A stretch of 64,000 nt of DNA from NCBI GenBank assembly GCA_965248855.1, contig CBDFKQ010000007.1, forward strand, positions 1-64,000. Direction: 5' to 3'. Position 1 is the stretch's first letter. The number at the start of each line of letters is the position of its first letter. A program made the translations under genes and the position numbers. Source of the stretch: CBDFKQ01 sp965248855 (GTDB taxonomy: Bacteria; Bacteroidota; Bacteroidia; Cytophagales; 172606-1). This document shows positions 15,866 to 24,988 of this stretch, in pieces. The notes under the pieces are model-generated. The model worked only from the letters and a program-made list of their open reading frames with translations, ran no database searches and had not been told where the DNA came from.

Positions 15866-17590
15866 ATGGAAAATTTTGTGGTTTCTGCACGTAAATATCG
15901 CCCGGCTACTTTTGATACTGTAGTGGGTCAATCACATATAACCACTACTTTAAAAAATGCCATTCGATCAGGTCAATTAGCGCAAGCGTTTCTATTTTGT
16001 GGCCCCAGGGGTGTTGGTAAAACAACTTGTGCCAGAATATTAGCCAAAACAATTAATTGTACCAACTTAACTGACGAAACAGAAGCTTGTGATGTTTGCG
16101 AATCCTGCAAAAGTTATAATACCAATGCTTCTTTTAATGTCCATGAATTAGATGCGGCATCAAACAATTCAGTTGATGATATTCGAAATTTAGTTGAACA
16201 GGTTCGCTATCCCCCGCATTCGGGGAAATACAAAGTTTATATAATAGATGAGGTTCATATGTTATCAAATTCTGCATTTAATGCATTTTTGAAAACCTTG
16301 GAAGAACCACCATATTATGCCATATTTATTTTGGCAACCACCGAAAAGCATAAAATAATTCCAACTATTTTATCACGTTGCCAAATATTTGATTTTAATA
16401 GAATTCAACCTGTTGATATTGCAAATCATTTAGCCGAAATAGCTTTAAAAGAAAATGTAGAAGCAAATGGTGATGCTTTACAATTAATAGCCCGTAAGGC
16501 AGATGGAGGTTTGCGAGATGCTCTTTCAATGTTTGATATGTTAGTTACTTTTTCTATTAATCGACATCTAACTTATCAAAATGTTTTAGATAACCTTCAC
16601 ATATTGGATTATGATTATTATTTTAAGATAACCGATGCCCTGCTCGATCAAAATGCAGGATTGGCGCTTGTTATTTTTGATGAAATATTAAAAAAGGGTT
16701 TTGATGGCCATAATTTTATTGCAGGCTTGAGCGAACATTTCAGAAATTTGATGGTATGCAGAGATCCTCAAACCGTTAAACTATTAGAAGTGTCGGAAAA
16801 TGTACAGAAAAAATATATTCAACAAGCGCAAAATGCCAATCTCTCATTTATTTTAACTGCATTAAATATTGGTTCACAATGCGATTTGCAATATAAGCAA
16901 AGTAAAAACCAAAAATTACTCGTCGAATTAAGTCTGGTTAAGATGGCACATTTGCTATCTGCCATTCAATTAGTTCAGGAAAGCAGAAAACCTGAAAACG
17001 AAAAAAAAAAGCCTGAACTAAAGGAAACCAAAGAAAATATTTCTTTAAAAGAGGAGATTTTAATAGCAGATGAGCCTGAGCAAAAGCCCGTTACAGCTGT
17101 TAAGCCAAACAATATGAAAACTACAGTTAAGTTAAGCACAAACTTAGCTGACCTGGAAAAAACTATTAACCACTCTAAAGTAGAAGAAAGCGAAGAAGTA
17201 ATTATTAAAAAATCAGATATTGAGGATCAGCATTTTGATAAAAACGATATTGAAAAATATTTTATCGAGATGGACAATTTTCTTGAAAAGAGTAATAGGC
17301 TGAACGACGCTTTAATTTTAAAAAAGCCATTTGAAATTATTAATAATGATATAATAATAACTTTGGATAGCAACACCCAACTTCAAAAATTTCAACAGGA
17401 TTTTAAAGCTGAGCTTACAGAATTCTTAAGAGATAAAATAAGAAATTTCAGTCTTAATATACTAACAAAAATATCAGATGTTGAAGACAGTAAACGAATG
17501 ATTTATACAGTTGAAGAAAAATTTAAATATCTTTTAGAAAAATATCCCGAATTGAATGCCTTTAAGAAGCAATTAAATTTAGAAATTTAA
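15866..17590 (+). CDS. dnaX: DNA polymerase III subunits gamma/tau
   Basis: 574 aa. AAA+ clamp-loader module: Walker A GPRGVGKT (residues 47-54), zinc site made by Cys76/Cys79/Cys82 in 'CDVCESC' plus an earlier Cys, Walker B/sensor region 'YIIDEVHMLSN', arginine finger region 'PTILSRCQIFDF', and the domain III helices to about residue 365. After that comes a charged linker and a tau-like C-terminal domain. The linker begins with an A10 run encoding Lys380-382; slippage there would yield a gamma-like protein of about 383 residues (separate feature). It loads the beta clamp in the replisome. Confidence 0.95.
   Translation: MENFVVSARKYRPATFDTVVGQSHITTTLKNAIRSGQLAQAFLFCGPRGVGKTTCARILAKTINCTNLTDETEACDVCESCKSYNTNASFNVHELDAASNNSVDDIRNLVEQVRYPPHSGKYKVYIIDEVHMLSNSAFNAFLKTLEEPPYYAIFILATTEKHKIIPTILSRCQIFDFNRIQPVDIANHLAEIALKENVEANGDALQLIARKADGGLRDALSMFDMLVTFSINRHLTYQNVLDNLHILDYDYYFKITDALLDQNAGLALVIFDEILKKGFDGHNFIAGLSEHFRNLMVCRDPQTVKLLEVSENVQKKYIQQAQNANLSFILTALNIGSQCDLQYKQSKNQKLLVELSLVKMAHLLSAIQLVQESRKPENEKKKPELKETKENISLKEEILIADEPEQKPVTAVKPNNMKTTVKLSTNLADLEKTINHSKVEESEEVIIKKSDIEDQHFDKNDIEKYFIEMDNFLEKSNRLNDALILKKPFEIINNDIIITLDSNTQLQKFQQDFKAELTEFLRDKIRNFSLNILTKISDVEDSKRMIYTVEEKFKYLLEKYPELNAFKKQLNLEI
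17001..17021 (+). promoter_or_regulatory. Possible dnaX slippage site (tau to gamma)
   Basis: Ten consecutive A residues (17001-17010) followed by GCCTGA, containing A-AAA-AAG. A -1 shift meets TGA at 17014 after one codon; a +1 shift meets TAA at 17019. Both give a protein truncated just after clamp-loader domain III, as gamma is in E. coli (ribosomal frameshift) and in Thermus (transcript slippage). A weak AAAGAAA/TTTCTTT hairpin lies downstream. Confidence 0.5.
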
Positions 17591-17614
17591 ATTATCTCAA
17601 TTTCTAAATTTAAT
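17572..17614. terminator. Inverted repeat between convergent dnaX and T9SS gene
   Basis: 15 bp perfect arms ATTAAATTTAGAAAT / ATTTCTAAATTTAAT separated by 13 nt; it overlaps the dnaX stop. AT-only stem and no clear T run, so a bidirectional terminator role is plausible but unproven. Confidence 0.5.
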
Positions 17615-17632
17615 CCTCCAAACTTTAATCAA

Positions 17633-20182
17633 TTAATTGTTAATAAAAATTTTCTTCCTTACAATTTGTTGATCATTTTTAATCTCTACTATATATATAC
17701 CAGTCGATAATTGTGGAAATTGAGTTTGCAATTCAATGGGTTGATTTGCCGGCATTTTACCAAAACTTTTTTGATTAACAATCACCCCAAGCATGTTATA
17801 CAAATTCAGGTTAATATCGCCGGAGTAACTTTGAGCAAGTTCTATTTTCAGTATTTTATCGGCATTTTCATAAAAGCAAGAAATTAAAGAAAGGGTTTGA
17901 ACATCAGAACCAACGCTGATAATTTTTGAATAGTTATATATATCCTGATTGTCAATTTGTTTTAATCGATAATAACAAATTGTTGAAGGTACTTGATTAT
18001 CAGTATAAGTATAAGTACTTTTTTCATTTGTATTTTGATTTCCTTTTATAAAGGCTAAAGAAGTAAATATTTTTCCGTCTGTACTTCTCTCAATCCAAAA
18101 ACCATTATTACTAACCTCCTGTGACGTAGTCCATTCAAGTATAGCCGTTTTTTCATTTGTTTTATTTGCCCAAAAATAAATCCAACTTACAGGAAGAGGT
18201 ACAGAGCAATTAAAGTTTTTGGAAACATCTTGATTTGAACCGCATTGATTAGTTCTTACTCTATAATCAAAAGATATACCCAATACATTCCCACCTGTAT
18301 CCACACTATCTTTATTAATATCCACATTGTATTGAATCCTTACAATTCTTTTACCGGGAGATGACCCGGGTAAATTAGTTCCTAATATTGTTTGATTCAC
18401 AAATTTATAATTATCAGCTTCGGGGGCTTTTATTTTATATTTAAATAATGCCGGATTATATTTTGCAAGACTATATTCAACATCTACTGAAATTTTTTCA
18501 AAGTCTTTAAAAGCACAAGGCACATTTCCAAAATTCGGTGTAATTCCAAATAATGAATTATCATTAAGGAACGAAATTGTTTTTCTGTCTCTGGCTATGT
18601 ACCACCAAGTGTTCATTGTTTCTTTAATATAGCCGTTAGGATCGGTATTCAATCCTCTCCCTGACCATCTGTGACATCCAACACCTGGCCCTTGTGCTGT
18701 GGGATCACAACCGATAAGGTTTTCAATTCCATCAATTGCGGTTGCAGTATATGGAGCTATGGTATTGGCTACTACCAAAGAATCGCTCCAATATAAAAGA
18801 GGTGGATTTATAACTGCATTACAAAAGTTTTTAAGTGGCCTTACGAGTTTTACAATAAAGCCATTAAGATGGTTTTCAACATCATTTATCGGTAAGTTTG
18901 TTAATCCCGCTTGAAAATCTACTACCAAACTTACATTTCCATCAGGTACCTGAATGCCAAGCCCATCTTTTCCATTCCATGGAACACATTTAGGATTTGC
19001 AACTCCATTTATAGAAGTTCGTATTAATACATCTCTGGTGCCGGGTGTGTATAAGCCGTCATTGCCATTTAAGTCAATTAATATATTTACGTCTCCCACC
19101 GCAGCAGCAAAAATATTTATACAATAAGCAGATCCTGAAGCACATTGAGTTACTGTAGGCGTACCGGTTAAGCAACCAACTACCCCACTTGGATAAACTG
19201 TAGAATCGGGTGGTGTTAAAAAAATTTTATACATGGGTGAAGGCAGATTATAAAAAACAGTATCATAAACTGACCTTTTATCCGGAACGAAATTATTGGT
19301 ATTTTTTATTCCATATTTATTACAAGAAACACTATAACCAAATGGATCCATTCCGTTAAAATTTATTTCTGTAACTACTCCATCTTTTGTAGCCGGGTTG
19401 CCATCTTCAGCATAAGGGTATAATTTACATTTAACTAAATTTTGTAAAAAAGGATCTGTATAATCTTGATTTGAACCTGTACTAAATCTCCAGTATTTAG
19501 ACCATACCCTACCATCAATCGCTTTTGTAGCAGGTGGGCCTGAATCAGCTCCATCCGCATCAAATGTGCCTTTGCCATCTGTAACGGTTAAATCGAATAG
19601 CTGAAAAGATAATTTGACTCTGGGTTGAGGAACAACTTGGTCTCCATAATTAAATTGAATTCTGTAATCGCCAATTTCTGTAGGTATTAACTTAAGTGCC
19701 CAATATCCTCCAAAATTGCCTAAGCCACCAACATTCCCGACAAGCTGCTTCGGGCCATTTACGGTTATATCATAAGGTTGTAAGTTATGGTCTCCAATGT
19801 AGCCCTGGCCGGCAGTTGGCACTTGCCCGGCCATCACAATTAATCCTGATGGAGATATTATTCTGTAATAAACCACTTTAGGATTGCCTCCTGTTAAATC
19901 TTCATTATAGGTTGCAATATTTCCGCGATTATTTGCGGCACCTAAATCGGCCTTTATTCTTCCAAAACCGAAATAAACTCTTTCACTTAAATTTTTAACA
20001 TAAAATTGCAGTCGGTATTTACTTGCGGTATCATACGATGCGAAATTTATATCATCAGCCATCGCTACTATATGATTATCATCAGTATATGCAGGTCGTA
20101 ATTGTTTTGTGCCTTCAGCTTTGGATAATAAACCGGAAAAAACGAGAAGTGGAAAATATATTTTCCTTAATAAATTGTTCAT
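17633..20182 (-). CDS. Large secreted protein with T9SS type A sorting domain
   Basis: 849 aa from the ATG at 20182; a longer frame to 20239 adds basic residues before a normal signal peptide ('MNNLLRKIYFPLLVFSGLLS'), so the inner start is preferred. The body (about residues 30-650) is rich in beta strands, Gly, Asn and Cys and has no domain I can name. Next comes a common Bacteroidota module ('ILEWTTSQEVSNNGFWIERS', 'YYRLKQIDN'), then the C-terminal sorting domain 'NLYNMLGVIVNQKSF'...'GIYIVEIKNDQQIVRKKIFI'. The sorting domain predicts export by T9SS and surface attachment or release. It may be an adhesin or gliding-related surface protein; nothing in the sequence proves this. Confidence 0.82.
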   Translation of the reverse strand: MNNLLRKIYFPLLVFSGLLSKAEGTKQLRPAYTDDNHIVAMADDINFASYDTASKYRLQFYVKNLSERVYFGFGRIKADLGAANNRGNIATYNEDLTGGNPKVVYYRIISPSGLIVMAGQVPTAGQGYIGDHNLQPYDITVNGPKQLVGNVGGLGNFGGYWALKLIPTEIGDYRIQFNYGDQVVPQPRVKLSFQLFDLTVTDGKGTFDADGADSGPPATKAIDGRVWSKYWRFSTGSNQDYTDPFLQNLVKCKLYPYAEDGNPATKDGVVTEINFNGMDPFGYSVSCNKYGIKNTNNFVPDKRSVYDTVFYNLPSPMYKIFLTPPDSTVYPSGVVGCLTGTPTVTQCASGSAYCINIFAAAVGDVNILIDLNGNDGLYTPGTRDVLIRTSINGVANPKCVPWNGKDGLGIQVPDGNVSLVVDFQAGLTNLPINDVENHLNGFIVKLVRPLKNFCNAVINPPLLYWSDSLVVANTIAPYTATAIDGIENLIGCDPTAQGPGVGCHRWSGRGLNTDPNGYIKETMNTWWYIARDRKTISFLNDNSLFGITPNFGNVPCAFKDFEKISVDVEYSLAKYNPALFKYKIKAPEADNYKFVNQTILGTNLPGSSPGKRIVRIQYNVDINKDSVDTGGNVLGISFDYRVRTNQCGSNQDVSKNFNCSVPLPVSWIYFWANKTNEKTAILEWTTSQEVSNNGFWIERSTDGKIFTSLAFIKGNQNTNEKSTYTYTDNQVPSTICYYRLKQIDNQDIYNYSKIISVGSDVQTLSLISCFYENADKILKIELAQSYSGDINLNLYNMLGVIVNQKSFGKMPANQPIELQTQFPQLSTGIYIVEIKNDQQIVRKKIFINN

Positions 20183-20294
20183 ACATAGCAGCTTAACTTT
20201 AGTAACTTTTACGTAAACCTTTTTGAAAAGTTTGAACATAAGTCACCCGTAAGACTACTGTGTAATAAAATTTTAAAACCGGTAGATAAATAAA

Positions 20295-21494
20295 TTATTC
20301 TTTTGCCAAAATCTTTGATATGTCTATACGATAGGCGGATAAAGCCGGTAAAATGGCCGCAATAAAACCTAATAAAGGTGCTGCCAATAAAATGTATAGT
20401 TCGTTTTTTATAAAAGGTACCCCATCAAGTCTGATATGTTGCGATTTTTGAACTGCCTGTTGGATAAACTGTAGGGCTAAATGCCCAAAAAGCATTCCTA
20501 TAATTGTTCCTAAAACAACTAATGTTAATCCTTCAGAAATTATTAAAACAAATAATTTAACCTTGGATGCACCCAACATTCTCATTATTGCCAAATCATA
20601 TCTGCGCTCTTTTAAGGCATTGAACAAGGCAATAAAAATACTTAACGCAGCAATAAAAATGACCAGAATTGCAAAAATTTGAAGTGCTTCCAAGCCTACG
20701 CCTATATTTGAAAGTAATTTCACTATTTCAAAAGCCGGAGATGCCGCATGCATATTTGTTTGACTATTTATAAAACGAGGCAAATTGATTGCAGCCATCG
20801 GATTTTTATATTGAATTAATATTGATGTAATTTCTTTATTATTATTTGTAGAAGTATCCAACCTGCCTGACATCTTATGACTTTCATGTACTTCCCAAAT
20901 GCTTTCAATATTTGTTAAAATTAATCGATCCACAACAGTACCGGTTGGTTTAAAAATTCCTGCAACTTTATATTTCGCATTTTCATGTACATCATCACCC
21001 GCACTTAAGCCATGGGCACTTGCAAAAAAATCACCTGTTTTTAAACCTGTCCTTTTGGCAACATCAACCCCAATAGTGGCTTCCATTACATGTGTCCATA
21101 GTTTTCCGTTATAAATTTCAGCATTAAAATGATTTGCATATTCGTGGTTTGTCCCTACAATTCTATATCCTTCATAATTATCACCCAGTGCTAATGGTAT
21201 TGCTTTTTTAACCATCCTGTTTTGCATTATTTTACTTGCATCTTTTAATTTTATGTTACCGGTAGGGTTATCGATTTGAAAAATATTACATAAAATCATT
21301 TGTATAGGGCTTCCTTTTGCACCTACTACAAGGTCAATACCTTCGGCATCTTTGCTCAGTTTGTCATCCAATTGTTTGCTTAATAACATTAGTAGTGTGA
21401 TTGTGCCAACCCCAAACACAGTTAACAACAAACTCAAAATGGTATTGAGCTTTTTTGCTTTTATATAATGCCAACTTAGGATAAACAAATTCAT
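20295..21494 (-). CDS. ABC transporter permease, FtsX/MacB type
   Basis: 399 aa from ATG 21494 ('MNLFILSWHYIKAKKLN'); the frame extends to 21527 but the extra residues precede the typical start. One N-terminal membrane helix (about 18-38), a large extracytoplasmic domain with 'VVGAKGSPIQMILCNIF' (a feature of the putative lipoprotein/antimicrobial-type exporter permeases), and three C-terminal helices in an FtsX domain ('LALFNALKERRYDLAIMRMLGAS' region). It forms a pair with the ATPase gene 47 nt upstream. The substrate may be a lipid, lipoprotein or peptide; the sequence does not say which. Confidence 0.88.
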   Translation of the reverse strand: MNLFILSWHYIKAKKLNTILSLLLTVFGVGTITLLMLLSKQLDDKLSKDAEGIDLVVGAKGSPIQMILCNIFQIDNPTGNIKLKDASKIMQNRMVKKAIPLALGDNYEGYRIVGTNHEYANHFNAEIYNGKLWTHVMEATIGVDVAKRTGLKTGDFFASAHGLSAGDDVHENAKYKVAGIFKPTGTVVDRLILTNIESIWEVHESHKMSGRLDTSTNNNKEITSILIQYKNPMAAINLPRFINSQTNMHAASPAFEIVKLLSNIGVGLEALQIFAILVIFIAALSIFIALFNALKERRYDLAIMRMLGASKVKLFVLIISEGLTLVVLGTIIGMLFGHLALQFIQQAVQKSQHIRLDGVPFIKNELYILLAAPLLGFIAAILPALSAYRIDISKILAKE

Positions 21495-21541
21495 TAAGGT
21501 AGATTTAAGAAGAAAGACAAGAGACAAAAGACAAAAAATTT

Positions 21542-22174
21542 TTACTCAGTCATAAAATAAATATTTGAGAAATGATTTTTAACCCTGTTATCATGAGTAG
21601 AAATAATAAGGGTAGCATTATTTTCCTTTGCCCGGCTTTTTAATAAATCAATTACTTTTTCAGTATTGATATCATCCAAACTTGCAGTAGGTTCGTCTGC
21701 CAGAATTATTTTCGGATTATTTATAACAGCTCTCGCAATTGCCACCCTTTGTGCTTCTCCCTGGCTTAATGTATTTGGTTTTGATTTTTCCTTATCTGAT
21801 ACCTGCAATACATTTAAAACATCATGAACCCTTTCTTTATTTTGTGGTAAACATGCCAGGTATTGAGTAAGTAAAAGATTATCAATTACCGATAAACTAT
21901 CAATTAAATGTGGTTTTTGTAAAACGATGCCAATATTCTGCCCTCTAAATTTATCTGCTTTTGAGGCTGAAAGTTTATAAATTAAAGTATCAGCAATTAA
22001 TACATCTCCTTTTGTTGGCTTTAATAAACCGGCAATTATATGAAGCAAAGTTGTTTTGCCACTACCAGACGTTCCGGAAATTAGCCACTGTTCACCTTGT
22101 GTGGTTTGCCAATCTTTAAATTTTATGTTTTTTCCGTTGGAAAAAGTATTTTCCAAATTTGTTAAACCAAACAT
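21542..22174 (-). CDS. ABC transporter ATP-binding protein (LolD/MacB-like)
   Basis: 210 aa. Walker A GTSGSGKT (residues 34-41), Q-loop 'VLQKPHLIDSLSV', signature 'LSQGEAQRVAIARA', Walker B 'IILADEPTASLD' and H-loop 'ISTHD' are all present. It energises the FtsX-type permease encoded just downstream. The two are probably one transcript starting from the AT-rich gap at 22175-22247. Confidence 0.93.
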   Translation of the reverse strand: MFGLTNLENTFSNGKNIKFKDWQTTQGEQWLISGTSGSGKTTLLHIIAGLLKPTKGDVLIADTLIYKLSASKADKFRGQNIGIVLQKPHLIDSLSVIDNLLLTQYLACLPQNKERVHDVLNVLQVSDKEKSKPNTLSQGEAQRVAIARAVINNPKIILADEPTASLDDINTEKVIDLLKSRAKENNATLIISTHDNRVKNHFSNIYFMTE

Positions 22175-22247
22175 ATGTAGATTTTTTTGTAAACAAATAA
22201 AGGAATTATTTTAACAGGTAATGAAATTAAATTTTGTGAGGTTACAC

Positions 22248-22592
22248 TTACTCTTCATCCACATGAAAAAAATGATGAAAAAATCGATGAGCAATTGGTG
22301 CCAATAATAATCCGGTACTTGTAATAAATACAACTCCACTGAATAAAGCATAAAAGGAAGCAAAGAGTTTGCCCGATATTGTTTTTATTTCATTTGTTGG
22401 CCCCATGCCCGATAAAATCATAGAAGCATTTAATAATGAATCTATCCAAGAAAATTGGCAAAGCGTATGATACCCTATAATACCTATTAAAAGGGAAACT
22501 AACATTACAAAAGATGTTGCAAATGTATTTTTTGCTAATCTCACAAGGAATGTCTTTTTAGAAACTATTGGTTGGTGTTTTTTTTCGTACAT
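22248..22592 (-). CDS. Small two-helix membrane protein resembling a K+-channel pore unit
   Basis: 114 aa. A basic N terminus is followed by a first membrane helix ('FATSFVMLVSLLIGIIGYHTL'-like region, residues about 23-46), a short re-entrant-like stretch 'SLLNASMILSGMGP', and a second helix ('GKLFASFYALFSGVVFI', about 70-95), then a His-rich tail 'HRFFHHFFHVDEE'. Helix-pore-helix order, the G-K-L-F start of helix 2 and the length fit a 2TM potassium-channel pore domain, but the selectivity filter T-x-G-Y-G is replaced by L-S-G-M-G. It may be a degenerate or altered channel, or a protein that only shares the topology. It lies 74 nt upstream of the ABC pair on the same strand. Confidence 0.5.
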   Translation of the reverse strand: MYEKKHQPIVSKKTFLVRLAKNTFATSFVMLVSLLIGIIGYHTLCQFSWIDSLLNASMILSGMGPTNEIKTISGKLFASFYALFSGVVFITSTGLLLAPIAHRFFHHFFHVDEE

Positions 22593-23087
22593 ATTATTTT
22601 TTCAAGATTATTTTTGTTTTCCTTTTAATTTATAAAATTCTGAATCCCGATTTAATTTTTAATTTCTTGCCTTTTAAACAATAAATCATTCCCAAAGTAA
22701 GAACATTGACTTCTAAAAAGTAAAAATCCATCAATATTTTTCTTAAAAATGTAGATAAAGTTATTACTTTTTTTAAAATTAACATAAATGCATTTTTTCC
22801 CTAAAATTATAACTATTCTTATAAACCGCACTTTTCAAATATATTATTCAAACGTATAATATTCTACATTATATATAAAACCCCAAATAATATTTTTTTG
22901 TTTTTTTTAAAATATATAATTATAAATTGTATCTTTATGTAAAAATATATGAAAAATTAAAGAACTTTTAAATTATTCGCAATAAAACCCATGTTTTTTT
23001 GAAAATTTGTTTGGAATATTCATTTCAAGTAGCAATATTTGAAAAACGAATTAAATATCTAATTTTTCACTAAAACCAAATAAAACG
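22593..23087. other. AT-rich divergent intergenic region
   Basis: 495 nt between the divergent small membrane protein and porin genes. Long A/T tracts; a TATCTTTA stretch at 22930-22937 resembles a -7 box for the porin but lacks the final G. No open frame with coding character, RNA gene or clear hairpin was seen. The last 150 nt would be an unusually long leader if that box is used. Confidence 0.4.
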
Positions 23088-24347
23088 ATGAAGCGGAAAA
23101 GTCTACCCATTTTAATTATTTTTATGTTAATAAGTTATTGTTCTTTTGGTCAGGTGGATACAACAGGAGGCGGTAAGTTTACCATGTCCGGTTATATTGA
23201 TTCGTATTATTTAACGGGTTTTAATAACCCAAAGAGTGGAAACTTTATGGGTTATGGAAATGATAAAACAGGACAAGGACAAGATGTTAATACCCCTCCT
23301 GGTGGGAAACCCGGATTTCCGGTTGGCCGTGCATTTGACAGGCTTGACAAACAATTTGCTTTGGGTTTGGTACAAACTAAATTTATGTATACTAATGCAA
23401 AATCAGAAATGGTCATCGATTTAACTTTTGGTCCTAATGCAGAGTTAGGAAACTTTGGTAATGCAAGAGGAACAACCAATTTAAATACCGTTTCAGGAAC
23501 TAATTATCAGAATCAGCTTTATGGAACATCCGCAGCAATTAAACAAGCATACTTTACTTATAAGTTTACAGATAAATTTAGTATGACTGCAGGTCAGTTT
23601 GGTACACATATAGGATACGAAGTAATAGATGCACCAATCAACTATCATTATTCACTTTCTAACTTATTCAACAATGGACCTTTCTATCATATCGGGTTAA
23701 AAGCAACTTATGCCTTTAGTGACCACGTAACTTTAATGGCAGGGATAGTTAATAATTGGGATAATTTAACAGATACAAAGACTCAAAAATCAGGTATTGC
23801 TCAATTATATATTAAACCTGTTGACGGTTGGAATATTTATCTTAACTGGATAGGGGGTTATAGTGATGATACCTATTTAACTGCAACTGCTGCAAATACA
23901 GTAAAAACCAATTACACTCGAAATTTATTTGATTTAACAACAGGTTATCAAATAACTCCCAAATTTTATCTGGGTTTAAATGCTGCATATGGATTTTATA
24001 AATTCAACACCAGTAATTCAATTGACGAAGCTTCAATTATAAGCTCATATGATAAAACGTCTCCTGATTGGGGTGGAATTGCAGGATATATAAATTATGC
24101 ATTAACAGATATGGTTGGTATAGGAGTAAGGTATGAACACTTTGAAGACAAACATTATGTACGTTACATCGGTACAGTTAATAACTCATTAACCATCACT
24201 GCACCAATTACACTTGCCGCAGGTAAATTAATAGTTAAACCGGAATTTCGTCATGATTCTTCTCCTGATAAATATTATGAAGATAAAGATGGCAATGGTA
24301 CTAATTCTCAAAATACATTAGGAGTAGCATTTATATACAAATACTAA
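23088..24347 (+). CDS. Outer-membrane porin (BBP2-type beta-barrel)
   Basis: 419 aa. Signal peptide with cleavage near 'SYCSFGQ', then 'FTMSGYIDSYYLTGFNNP', the opening of the putative beta-barrel porin-2 family, alternating beta strands throughout ('VTLMAGIVNNWDNL', 'WNIYLNWIGGYS', 'VGIGVRYEHFED') and a terminal aromatic strand '..LGVAFIYKY'. It is expected to sit in the outer membrane as a diffusion channel. The next two genes follow at 13 and 64 nt, ending with an ammonium transporter, so the porin may serve nitrogen uptake; that link is by position. Confidence 0.85.
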   Translation: MKRKSLPILIIFMLISYCSFGQVDTTGGGKFTMSGYIDSYYLTGFNNPKSGNFMGYGNDKTGQGQDVNTPPGGKPGFPVGRAFDRLDKQFALGLVQTKFMYTNAKSEMVIDLTFGPNAELGNFGNARGTTNLNTVSGTNYQNQLYGTSAAIKQAYFTYKFTDKFSMTAGQFGTHIGYEVIDAPINYHYSLSNLFNNGPFYHIGLKATYAFSDHVTLMAGIVNNWDNLTDTKTQKSGIAQLYIKPVDGWNIYLNWIGGYSDDTYLTATAANTVKTNYTRNLFDLTTGYQITPKFYLGLNAAYGFYKFNTSNSIDEASIISSYDKTSPDWGGIAGYINYALTDMVGIGVRYEHFEDKHYVRYIGTVNNSLTITAPITLAAGKLIVKPEFRHDSSPDKYYEDKDGNGTNSQNTLGVAFIYKY

Positions 24348-24360
24348 GAAATTTTAAACT

Positions 24361-24924
24361 GTGAAAAACATACTTTTTATATTAACTGTAACCTTTTATT
24401 GCTCACCGGCTTTTGCGCAACAATTACCAACTGATGAAAATGGAAAAATATCATTTCTGAAAGTTGTAAAGGCAGATTCATTAAAGTCGGGTGTTCTCTA
24501 CTTTAATGCAAAAACCTGGTTATCGGTAAAAGGATATGTAATTGAGAAAACAGATTCAATAGGCGGGCAGATAGTAGCAAAATATGTTTTTCCGGTTTAC
24601 GACAAAGGATATGTAACCAAAAAACTTAATGGTAAAATTAGTTGCAACCTTATTTTAGAAGTAAAAGACAATAAATACCGCTACCAATTTACCGATTTCG
24701 TTTTTGCTTATTTTAAAGAAGACCGCAACTATAAATTTGTAGCAACGGGAAAGAAAAAAAATCTTGAAGAGCCGGCAGCAAAAGGATGGCAACCACTTTG
24801 GGATCAACACAAAAAAACAACTCTTTCTGTTATAAATGATCAGGCAGCATCTTTAAAAAGCGCAATGGTTTTTATTGCAAAGGCGCCTGAAATAACTGAA
24901 AAGAAAAAAACAATTGATTGGTAA
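24361..24924 (+). CDS. Periplasmic protein of unknown function in porin-Amt group
   Basis: 187 aa, starting with GTG 13 nt after the porin stop. Signal peptide 'VTFYCSPAFAQQ', then a mixed alpha/beta domain with many aromatic and Lys residues ('YVFPVYDKGYVTKKLNGKIS', 'YRYQFTDFVFAYFKED'). It resembles the DUF4468-type (TBP-like fold) periplasmic proteins of Bacteroidota in pattern, but I cannot assign it firmly. Its position between a porin and Amt suggests a shared condition of expression. Confidence 0.65.
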   Translation: MKNILFILTVTFYCSPAFAQQLPTDENGKISFLKVVKADSLKSGVLYFNAKTWLSVKGYVIEKTDSIGGQIVAKYVFPVYDKGYVTKKLNGKISCNLILEVKDNKYRYQFTDFVFAYFKEDRNYKFVATGKKKNLEEPAAKGWQPLWDQHKKTTLSVINDQAASLKSAMVFIAKAPEITEKKKTIDW

Positions 24925-24988
24925 TACAGAATATTCTAACCTTTAATTTTTTATAATCTTTATTAAACAATTTAAACACTTATAAATT

